Below are positions 9,360 to 17,133 of a DNA stretch of 64,000 nt, in pieces. The number at the start of each line of letters is the position of its first letter. Position 1 is the first letter of the stretch. The translations under genes were made by a program, and so were the position numbers. The DNA is from Alphaproteobacteria bacterium (GTDB taxonomy: Bacteria; Pseudomonadota; Alphaproteobacteria; UBA2966). The notes beneath the pieces were generated by a model. That model was not told the DNA's origin and made no database searches. It was given only the letters and a program-made list of their open reading frames with translations. The DNA lies in the NCBI GenBank assembly GCA_018650465.1, contig JABIFY010000106.1:54262-118261 (forward strand), written 5' to 3'.

Positions 9360-11390
9360 TCAGGCGTAGTCGAAGTTCCTGTACATCATTTTCAGGTTAC
9401 TGCGCTGGATCATGCGACCAATGCCACCGGGATGATTTTGGTAGAGGTTCATGGTGTTCTGGATGTAATCCTTCTGATCCACCGTGTGATAGAACTGAAT
9501 TTTCACACCACTGTCTTCTGACCTGATTTCCCGTGGATCAACGCTGAAACGATTTGAACTCAAGGCCTTGAAGTCATAGTCGAACAGCTTTTCGCTGGTT
9601 GCCTGATCCTCGTGCAAATGCTGCTTGCGATGGATGACAAAAGCCGTCAGTTGTTCAAAGAAGCGCGCAGTTTCTTCCTGCCAGAGGTTTGCTTCAGCCA
9701 GAATAGAGTGGATTGTCCGGCACAGGATGTTGGCGACTTCTTCCAGTTCCAGGTACAGCTGCGCACGATGTTCCAAAAGCTCGTTTCCGCCCAGATCACC
9801 TGACATGAATTTGGCCATGTTCTCAGGTCGGGTGGCAAATGTTTCCGCTTCAGCTTGCGTGTCATAAAGGTCTTCAACGGTTTCGCGAATGAAGCTTTGG
9901 ATAATGCGTGTCACACGTGGTGAAAAACTTCCGATATCACTGTGCAGGCGCTCGAGCACGTCAAAAGTCTTGATGCCCATGGCTTCAAGTGAGGCAAAAA
10001 CCTCTTCAAACAAATCATTGTTGATGTAGGTCTCGACCAACAGGTTCATGACCCGGCAGGAAACATAGTCGTCAAACGGCATGTCCTTGCTGCTGACAAT
10101 AATCTCTTCTGTTTCAACGATCGGAATTTCTGCGTCGCCAAATTTGTAAACGCCAATGCCGCCTGGCAGAACCCTGAACCTGGTGCCCAGTTTGAACTTC
10201 TCACGTGATTCTTGCGACGCCATGCTGGTGCCCATCAACATCATGGCTTGATACATGCGTAAGGTGTTGACGTTATTTTCGATGCCGGATCGCAGGGACT
10301 TCAGATGTTTTTCTCGTGTATCACCGGGCAGGGCGAGAATGATCTCCGAATAGGAAAGGGAGCCATCACTTTGATCATTGGCAAAATCGATGAATTGGCG
10401 GAAGGCGTCGGTCGCGATGTTGCTGCGGTTGATGTTTGCCAGAACTTCATCATCAGTTGACTGTACCGCTGAGCCGATCATCCACGAGCCCTTGAGCAAA
10501 GATGCGGTCTCAATAATGCGCTCTGGTTGGTTCTTGCCGGCGGATGCCTTGACGATGCGTGGCCATTTGGTGTTGGCCTGCAGGTCCGCGAGATATTCCG
10601 CAGTTTTGCGATCCTGTTTGTACATACCGAAATTAAGGTCGGTGATAACCAGTTCGTCGACATTCTGAATGCGGGCCTGAATGTAGTTCAATTCTTTGCG
10701 AACCCGTTCCGTCTCAAACCGTACAACCCGGTTTTTTGATTTCAAACCATCGGCGCAAAAGGCGCAGGAAAATGGGCAGCCGCGCGTGGTTTCCAACATG
10801 GGTACCAGGGGCACGTCAAAGAACTTGTCGAACATGCCTGTCAGGTAGGGAGATGGGATATCATTGACGTCCAGAATGCGTTCGACGTCACCGGCAATCA
10901 ACTTGTCAGCGGCGAGGTAGCAGCAATTGGTAATCTTCGCGCCTGCGTCATGTATTTGTTCAAGATCAAAGTCGTGGACCTCCAGGGTCCGCAAGACTTC
11001 AACAAATCCTATTTCGCCTTCGTTCTGGATATAAAAATCAACAATTGAATTTTCGACCATGAAGGCCTTCTTCTCGTCTTCAACCACCGGGAAATTGGGT
11101 CCGCCGAATACAATGATCGCTTCAGGCACAACCGTCTTGGCCCAGGTTGCCATCTTCAAGGCAAGGCGAAAATTCCAGGCGTATGTTGAAAAGGCGATAA
11201 CGCGCGGCTTCTTTTCAATGATCGACGCGGCGGTGTCCTCGGGAAATTTGAAGAGATCAAAGGAGAAACTGTCGCCCATTTCCTGTTGGGCGTAACTCGC
11301 CACAAATCCGGCGCCCAGGGGAAAATAGAGTGCAGAAATACCCTGCGCTGTGTGGGTCAGGTCGGCCAGGATGACATGCGGTTTCGTCAT
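9360..11390 (-). CDS. B12-binding-type radical SAM protein, long form
   Basis: With the start at 11390 the product is 676 aa: a cobalamin-binding-type N-terminal domain (about 1-180), a radical SAM core with Cys205-x3-Cys209-x2-Cys212 (TTRGCPFSCAFC), and a long ~250-residue helical C-terminal extension without a match I know. The frame is open up to 11498, but the conserved fold starts at MTKPHVILAD, and the extra 36 residues look like non-coding translation. The ribosome binding site is weak for either start. It is convergent with rfbH and divergent from the oxygenase gene at 11655. Confidence 0.75.
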   Translation of the reverse strand: MTKPHVILADLTHTAQGISALYFPLGAGFVASYAQQEMGDSFSFDLFKFPEDTAASIIEKKPRVIAFSTYAWNFRLALKMATWAKTVVPEAIIVFGGPNFPVVEDEKKAFMVENSIVDFYIQNEGEIGFVEVLRTLEVHDFDLEQIHDAGAKITNCCYLAADKLIAGDVERILDVNDIPSPYLTGMFDKFFDVPLVPMLETTRGCPFSCAFCADGLKSKNRVVRFETERVRKELNYIQARIQNVDELVITDLNFGMYKQDRKTAEYLADLQANTKWPRIVKASAGKNQPERIIETASLLKGSWMIGSAVQSTDDEVLANINRSNIATDAFRQFIDFANDQSDGSLSYSEIILALPGDTREKHLKSLRSGIENNVNTLRMYQAMMLMGTSMASQESREKFKLGTRFRVLPGGIGVYKFGDAEIPIVETEEIIVSSKDMPFDDYVSCRVMNLLVETYINNDLFEEVFASLEAMGIKTFDVLERLHSDIGSFSPRVTRIIQSFIRETVEDLYDTQAEAETFATRPENMAKFMSGDLGGNELLEHRAQLYLELEEVANILCRTIHSILAEANLWQEETARFFEQLTAFVIHRKQHLHEDQATSEKLFDYDFKALSSNRFSVDPREIRSEDSGVKIQFYHTVDQKDYIQNTMNLYQNHPGGIGRMIQRSNLKMMYRNFDYA

Positions 11391-11654
11391 GGATCTGTCT
11401 CGTCTGTTGTTGCCTTGACGGCTTGTTGGGACTGTTTCTGGGGCTGTCATTCTGCCAGCATCGAAATCACGCCTGGTAATCCCGAATTGCAGCAACATAA
11501 AGCAATAGTGTTAATAAATATTTGCCAGCCGGTTACTTGCCGGGATCGGTCGAAAAGCAGGGCAATCTAAATATTTTCTTTACCCTGTTGCGCCAGGATG
11601 CCTGCTGATTGTGTCTGATGCACGATTTCCGTAAATCTGGAAGTTATAACAACC

Positions 11655-12473
11655 ATGGATGTGCCTGTGACCAATATGCTGACTGCTGCTGAAGAAGCCT
11701 TGAACCAGACTTTTCTGTCTGACGGCTATCTTGTGGTGCCGGTTGAAAATCAAGCAGGGCTTGATCGTATTCGCGATTGTGTGGCCGAACTGGCAGCCAG
11801 TCATCTCAAAATCGATCTGCCTAACGACAGACAAGCCTTTCTCGATGGCCTGCATCAACATGTGGATGTTCCGGGACTGAATGATATGCGCCTTGCTGTG
11901 ATCAATGGCATGAACCAGCAACCCTGGCTTCGGGCCACATATTTTTCGCTCGTGCGGTCTGTGCTTGATCAGGTTGTCGGCAATGAATTGGTTATGCAGC
12001 GGCGCATTAACCTCAGTATTCAATTGCCAGAAGATGACAGCTCCTTACTGCCGGTCCATGCTGATGTCTGGGACGGAGATTCTGCCTATGAAGTTGTTGT
12101 CTGGGTACCGCTGGTCGATTGCTTCAAAACCAAGGGCATGTACATCCTGCCGCCAACGCCGAATGACAAACATGCAGCGACCTTAAGCCAATATGCAGAT
12201 GGCACGACGGAAGATATCTATCATGCGATTGAACCTGACCTGCAATGGCCAGACTTGCCCTATGGCAAAGCCATGGTGTTTTCCCAGACCCTGATGCATG
12301 GCAATCGCATCAATGAAGAACCGGAAACGCGGTGGTCCATGAACTGCCGTTTCAAGAGCATGTTTTCGCCCTATGCGGATAAACTGCCTGGTGAATTCTT
12401 TGAGCCCGTTACTTTGCGGGCGGCCAGCCGCTTTGGTCTGGATTACAAACTGCCGTCAGGCTTTGAAGAATGA
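11655..12473 (+). CDS. 2OG-Fe(II) oxygenase-like protein of the sporadic carbohydrate cluster type
   Basis: The 272-aa product resembles the phytanoyl-CoA dioxygenase fold. His135-Ala-Asp137 is a HxD iron-binding motif, His215 (LMHGNR) is the likely distal iron ligand, and Arg226 could bind 2-oxoglutarate. It is immediately followed, with a 4-bp ATGA overlap, by a small LIC12192-like protein; this pairing is what defines the 'sporadic carbohydrate cluster' oxygenase family as I remember it. It probably hydroxylates or otherwise oxidises a sugar or glycan intermediate; the substrate is unknown. Confidence 0.72.
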   Translation: MDVPVTNMLTAAEEALNQTFLSDGYLVVPVENQAGLDRIRDCVAELAASHLKIDLPNDRQAFLDGLHQHVDVPGLNDMRLAVINGMNQQPWLRATYFSLVRSVLDQVVGNELVMQRRINLSIQLPEDDSSLLPVHADVWDGDSAYEVVVWVPLVDCFKTKGMYILPPTPNDKHAATLSQYADGTTEDIYHAIEPDLQWPDLPYGKAMVFSQTLMHGNRINEEPETRWSMNCRFKSMFSPYADKLPGEFFEPVTLRAASRFGLDYKLPSGFEE

Positions 12474-12880
12474 ATGACGTGGTCAAACCCGTTTGCCGGG
12501 GCTACATCACGGCCCGTCATATTCGCGGCAGCCACGTGCCGCAGCGGGTGCAAAACCTTGTTGTGCGTGACTATACCCAGCGGAACGGGATTGATTTCAG
12601 GCTTTCAGAGGTCGAATACCTGATGCCCGGTTGTTACATCATGCTGAACAGCGTGATCGCCGAGTTGCCTCACATTGATGGCATCGTCGCCTACAGCTTG
12701 TTCATGATGCCAAAGCGTAGGGCCCGCAGAATGAATGCCTGGCAGTCATTTATCGATTCAGGCCGAACCTTGCACTTCGCCGTCGAAAATTTTGCACTCT
12801 CAACTGCCACCGACATCCAGACAGCCGAAGATATTCTGGCCATTGATCAAACATCCGAGGCTGCTGACCTGCCGTTTTGA
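12470..12880 (+). CDS. Small sporadic carbohydrate cluster protein, LIC12192-like
   Basis: The 136-aa protein has no known catalytic motif. Its features (a CRGYITARHIRGSHVPQ start, a central region with LPHIDGIV and MMPKRR) match my memory of the LIC12192 family, found only beside a 2OG-Fe(II) oxygenase in scattered surface-carbohydrate loci. The ATGA overlap with the oxygenase stop suggests coupled translation and a joint role. It has no signal peptide or membrane segment. Its biochemical role is not known. Confidence 0.65.
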   Translation: MNDVVKPVCRGYITARHIRGSHVPQRVQNLVVRDYTQRNGIDFRLSEVEYLMPGCYIMLNSVIAELPHIDGIVAYSLFMMPKRRARRMNAWQSFIDSGRTLHFAVENFALSTATDIQTAEDILAIDQTSEAADLPF

Positions 12881-12920
12881 TCCGTTCTGCAAAATTGCCT
12901 AATTGAAAGAAAACTCTCCC

Positions 12921-13583
12921 ATGGCCTATGTCGATTTCCTGCAACAGCTTCATTCCAGTACCCCGCGCGACTATGTTCAGCGGGTGGTTGATCACGACAA
13001 AGCAGAGTGTGCCACCATCGCCCGGCAGTGGGGCAAGGACTATTGGGATGGTGAACGTTGCCATGGTTATGGCGGCTATTCCTATGATGGGCGCTGGCTA
13101 CCCGTGGCTGAAGCCATGGCTCGCCACTACAACTTAAAACCCGGCATGCGCATTCTCGATGTGGGCTGCGGCAAAGGGTTTCTGCTGCATGAATTTACCC
13201 GCGCCGTGCCGGGTATCGAAATTTGCGGTATCGATATTTCCGCCTATGGCCTGGAAAATGCCAAGGAAGAAGTGAAGCCTCATGTGCAACTTGCCAATGC
13301 CACAGAACTTCCTTTTCCCGATCAACATTTCGACTTTGTTGTCTCCCTGGGGGCGCTGCATAATTTGTATAACTACGATCTCGACAAAGCCTTGAAGGAA
13401 GTCGAGCGGGTTGGCAAAGGCAGCAAGTACATCATGATCGAAAGCTACCGAAACGAACGGGAAAAAGCCAATTTGCTCTATTGGCAGTTGACCTGCTACG
13501 CCTTCCACACACCAGACGAATGGCAATGGCTGATGGATCAGGCTGGTTATACCGGGGATTTCGGCTGCATCTATTTTGAGTGA
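12921..13583 (+). CDS. Class I SAM-dependent methyltransferase
   Basis: This 220-aa protein has the glycine-rich SAM-binding loop ILDVGCGKGF at about residues 76-85, an acidic residue at the end of strand 2 (GIDIS), and the later LPFPDQHFDFV motif of the Methyltransf_11 type. The start at ATG 12921 follows a GAAAGAAAA purine stretch; an in-frame TTG at 12903 is less likely. It lies 40 bp after the LIC12192-like gene and ahead of a radical SAM gene on the same strand, so the four are probably one operon. The likely target is a small sugar intermediate, by context only. Confidence 0.8.
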   Translation: MAYVDFLQQLHSSTPRDYVQRVVDHDKAECATIARQWGKDYWDGERCHGYGGYSYDGRWLPVAEAMARHYNLKPGMRILDVGCGKGFLLHEFTRAVPGIEICGIDISAYGLENAKEEVKPHVQLANATELPFPDQHFDFVVSLGALHNLYNYDLDKALKEVERVGKGSKYIMIESYRNEREKANLLYWQLTCYAFHTPDEWQWLMDQAGYTGDFGCIYFE

Positions 13584-13704
13584 TCTGAATTAAGAAAATT
13601 TGAACGAATTTGCTGCAAGGTGCCAATCTGAAGGTCGATTCAAGGGGGTCGTATCTGTTCCGGCCCATCACGTTTTTGGGCCAGGCTGTGAAAGAAATTG
13701 CGTG

Positions 13705-14769
13705 ATGGGAAAGATCTATACGGCTGCCAAAATGTGGCACTACCCTGAACAACTCGAAGCGCTGAAATCAGGGCAGCTTGCAGCACCCGTTCACATACGC
13801 CTCAAGCCAACCAATGTTTGCAATCACAATTGCTATTTTTGCGCCTACCGGATTGATGATCTCGACCTCGGCAGCGACATTGACCTCAAAGATCGCCTGG
13901 CCCCTGAAAAAATGGTCGAGATTGTTGAAGATATTGTCGATATGGGTGTCAAGGCGGTCACTTTTACTGGTGGTGGCGAGCCCTTGTTATATCCGACCTT
14001 TGCCAAAACCGTTGAACAACTGGCTGCGGGTGGTGTCAACGTGTCTGTACTGACAAATGCTTCTCAGCTAAGCGGTAAACGGGCCGAAGTTCTGGCCCGC
14101 CATGCAACCTGGGTACGGGTTTCAATTGATGGCTGGGACGGCGCATCTTACGCTGAATATCGTGGTGTGGATGATGATGAATTCGACAAGGTCATTACAA
14201 ACCTGACGGCCTTTTCCAGGCTTGAATCCGATTGTGTGCTGGGGGCAAGTATTATTGTTGACCACCGCAATGCAGGCCACATCGCAGAATTGGCAGGAAC
14301 GTTGAAACAAGCCGGTGTTGCCCATGCCAAAATCTCCGCCTGTGTTGTCAGCAACAACGGAGCAGACAACAATGCCTATCATGCCGATTTCAGTCATGTT
14401 GTAAAAGAACAGATTTCCTTGGCGCGGGAACTGAATGGTGATGGTTTCGAAATTATCGACCACTATCATGAACTGGCTGAGCGTTTTGACAAAGATTATG
14501 ACAGCTGCCCGTTCCTGCAATTTTTAACCGTGATCGGGGCTGATGGTGTGGTTTATACTTGCCAGGACAAGGCCTATACAAAATCAGGCACCCTGGGTTC
14601 TCTTGAAGGCCGACGTTTCAAGGATTTCTGGTATTCCGAAGACAATCGCAAGGCCATGCAGGCATTAACACCTTCAGCTGTGTGTAGCCATCATTGTGTT
14701 GCTGAAAGCAAAAATCAACTGCTGCTGGATTATCTGGACTCTGATCCGGCGCATCGTCCCTTTGTGTGA
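13705..14769 (+). CDS. Radical SAM protein with SPASM-like C-terminal domain
   Basis: Starting from ATG 13705 the product is 354 aa. The radical SAM motif is Cys39-x3-Cys43-x2-Cys46 (NVCNHNCYFC), followed by a FTGGGEPLLYP SAM-binding motif. The C-terminal third holds a cysteine set (YTCQDK, VCSHHC) like a SPASM or twitch auxiliary cluster domain. The frame is open to a TTG at 13600, but the added 35 residues lack a good ribosome binding site. Radical SAM/SPASM proteins in sugar loci include dehydrogenases and epimerases; the reaction here is unknown. Last of the four-gene run begun at 11655. Confidence 0.78.
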   Translation: MGKIYTAAKMWHYPEQLEALKSGQLAAPVHIRLKPTNVCNHNCYFCAYRIDDLDLGSDIDLKDRLAPEKMVEIVEDIVDMGVKAVTFTGGGEPLLYPTFAKTVEQLAAGGVNVSVLTNASQLSGKRAEVLARHATWVRVSIDGWDGASYAEYRGVDDDEFDKVITNLTAFSRLESDCVLGASIIVDHRNAGHIAELAGTLKQAGVAHAKISACVVSNNGADNNAYHADFSHVVKEQISLARELNGDGFEIIDHYHELAERFDKDYDSCPFLQFLTVIGADGVVYTCQDKAYTKSGTLGSLEGRRFKDFWYSEDNRKAMQALTPSAVCSHHCVAESKNQLLLDYLDSDPAHRPFV

Positions 14770-14859
14770 CAGCGACTTCCGGGTATGACAGCGACCCCCG
14801 GGATCACTGGTTGCGTCCTGGCTACTTTAACCATTTAAAAACCATAACAGGTCATTCTG

Positions 14860-16191
14860 ATGGCGAAGGCGATTCCCGTCTATGCGGAATCGTTTCTGCT
14901 TTTGTATCCGTTGCCTGCCTTGGGTTTAATGCGACGTAGCATTTTCACTTGCACCGGGAACACCTCACTTTATGGGAACTCTGAAATGATCGTTGATGCA
15001 CCTTTAAAGTTCCCTGACAATCGAAGTTATAAAATTTTGGGCGACAGCGGATATACGCAGTTTCTGCGTCTTATTCTGTCAAAAGTACGACCGGGGTCCA
15101 ATTTCATGGGCTTCACGAATGATCCTGCGAACCGCGATGCAGACATACTTATTGTCTGTGATCTCTCTATCGAAGGTGCGATTGATCTGATCCATGACCG
15201 CGATGCCGACGACGTGGCAATCTTTCCCCTTCCTTCTGGTGACGTCTGGGCCTATTGGGCTTTTTCTGCCGTCGGATTGGATTTCATAGAGGTCGGCGAT
15301 CCGCTGACCATAGACGGCTCAGATTTCCTCAAGGTCAATGAGGGGTACGGTCGCCTTGTCGAAGACCCGGAAACAGGTAAAGCACAACTGAATGGCAGCA
15401 ATTATTTGATGTCCAACAATTATTATATCGGCACACACAAAGATCAAATTCTGGAAGTTATGGCAGCATTGACTGATGATGCCAGTCGCGCGGCCTATTC
15501 ACGGGTGCTGCTCGGCGAGCCTGAGGCACACTGGGCGCATTATACAAAGCGCGCCTATCAAAACATTCAATATTTTGATTATCTCGATTTTGATAAAATC
15601 GAAGTGGTTCTGAACGGCGGAGTCTTCGGTGGTTACGAATTACCATTTTTTGTGACCAATCTGCCTAAAGGAGCAACAGTTCATAATTTTGACCCTTTAG
15701 GCCACAGCCATCTGACGGATTATGCCCGGCTATGGGTTGAAAGCGGCATTATCAACTTTGTTGATAATGCCATAGCCCTGGATAGGGAAGATGGCAGTAT
15801 CGATATGAAAATTCAGGGAGACGGGCAGGCCTCCAAAGAGAAAAAGGAGGACAAGGGAAAGGAATTGGAGCTGACCTCTTTTCCGGCACGAAGTATCGAC
15901 AGCTTCGTTGAAGAAACGGGCTTTGATCGCGTGGATTTGATCAAGTTTGATCTCGAAGGTGGCGACAGAAGAGCCATTGAAGGATCAATGGAGACAATGA
16001 AGAAATATCGCCCGCAACTGGCCCTCAGTATCTATCATGATGCCGATGATTTTTGGGACATTCCCAACATGATTATTGATAACCTGCCGGAATATGACTT
16101 CTATCTGGATACCTATAGTTTTGAGCGCTGGGAGACCATTCTCTATGGTGTTCCACGAGAGTTAGGGCCACGAACAACCAATGTCGTGTAA
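14860..16191 (+). CDS. FkbM-type methyltransferase with extended N-terminus
   Basis: The 443-aa product ends in an FkbM-family methyltransferase domain (about residues 245-440): the PKGATVHNFDPLG strand, the DLIKFDLEGGDRRAIEG motif and the LALSIYHDADDFWDIP motif are all present. The first ~240 residues are a separate region without a match I know. FkbM enzymes O-methylate sugars and other small molecules. Its ATG is preceded by AACAGG. It is followed after 3 bp by the RmlD-like gene, so the two are co-translated. Confidence 0.8.
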   Translation: MAKAIPVYAESFLLLYPLPALGLMRRSIFTCTGNTSLYGNSEMIVDAPLKFPDNRSYKILGDSGYTQFLRLILSKVRPGSNFMGFTNDPANRDADILIVCDLSIEGAIDLIHDRDADDVAIFPLPSGDVWAYWAFSAVGLDFIEVGDPLTIDGSDFLKVNEGYGRLVEDPETGKAQLNGSNYLMSNNYYIGTHKDQILEVMAALTDDASRAAYSRVLLGEPEAHWAHYTKRAYQNIQYFDYLDFDKIEVVLNGGVFGGYELPFFVTNLPKGATVHNFDPLGHSHLTDYARLWVESGIINFVDNAIALDREDGSIDMKIQGDGQASKEKKEDKGKELELTSFPARSIDSFVEETGFDRVDLIKFDLEGGDRRAIEGSMETMKKYRPQLALSIYHDADDFWDIPNMIIDNLPEYDFYLDTYSFERWETILYGVPRELGPRTTNVV

Positions 16192-16194
16192 GCC

Positions 16195-17133
16195 ATGCCA
16201 GTTGATGCAATCCATTCCGTGGACCATGAAAAACCTCTGATTATTGGCGGTGACGGAAAGCTGGGTGGACACTTAAGCCAGACAATCCAGTCGCAAGGCA
16301 ATGCAGTAAATGCAACGACGCGTCGCCAGAAGCCGGGCGATCCGGGCGAGGGTGGTCTTTACTATTTTGATCTGAAGGACAGGGAAACTTGGGTCGGGCT
16401 GCCGAAAGCCGCCGTCGCCTATATTTGTGCCGGTGTCACTTCCGTTGAACGTTGCGAAGAAAGCCCCACTGAAACAGCCACCATAAATGTTGAGCAAACC
16501 ATAAAATTTGCAGAATTCCTGTCCTGCCAGGGCTGTCGTGCTGTGCTGATATCAACGAACAGGGTTTTCGACGGCTCAGAGGCACATGTGGCGGCCGCTT
16601 CGGAAACTTGTCCAACGACCGCATATGGCCGTCAAAAGGCGGCGGTTGAGCGCGCAGTGTTGGCATTGCCGGGGGGGACAGTACTGCGTGTGAGCAAGGT
16701 TTTGTTCCCTAACGATAACCTGATTTCACGTTGGCTTTCTGATTTGGAAAATGGTGAAGAAATTCAGGCTGTGAGCGATATGTATCAATCGCCTGTTTCG
16801 GCTGACCTCGCAGTCAAGACAATGCTGGCTTTGGGGACGCACAGGAAGGGGGGGCTTTTCCAGTTGTCTGCTAAGTCGGACATGAGCTACCTGGATATTG
16901 CACGCCACCTTGCCACTTCATTGGGCCTGGATGGGGCCCAGGTAAGAACACAAGTCCGGGCCATGTCAAGATCAGAATTGCCGGGACTGGCTGCCACTGG
17001 ATTGCAACCGGATCAGTTGTCTCCTCGCCATACCACGCTTGATTGTTCTGCCTTGGAAGAGGAATTTGGCATTGCCTCGCCGACGGTCATAGAGACGCTG
17101 CGATCTGCTGCGACAGGCGTCCTTCCAGATTAA
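16195..17133 (+). CDS. RmlD-like NAD(P)-dependent sugar-nucleotide reductase
   Basis: The 312-aa product is an extended-SDR protein. It starts with a Rossmann motif (GGDGKLGGHL), has the ISTNRVFDG strand typical of RmlD/dTDP-4-dehydrorhamnose reductase, and a catalytic Tyr-x3-Lys (AYGRQKAAVE). It probably reduces a 4-keto nucleotide sugar. It starts 3 bp after the FkbM gene and its stop overlaps by 4 bp the stop of the convergent TPR-GT41 gene, so no terminator separates them. No rmlA, rmlB or rmlC homologue is in the window. Confidence 0.78.
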   Translation: MPVDAIHSVDHEKPLIIGGDGKLGGHLSQTIQSQGNAVNATTRRQKPGDPGEGGLYYFDLKDRETWVGLPKAAVAYICAGVTSVERCEESPTETATINVEQTIKFAEFLSCQGCRAVLISTNRVFDGSEAHVAAASETCPTTAYGRQKAAVERAVLALPGGTVLRVSKVLFPNDNLISRWLSDLENGEEIQAVSDMYQSPVSADLAVKTMLALGTHRKGGLFQLSAKSDMSYLDIARHLATSLGLDGAQVRTQVRAMSRSELPGLAATGLQPDQLSPRHTTLDCSALEEEFGIASPTVIETLRSAATGVLPD

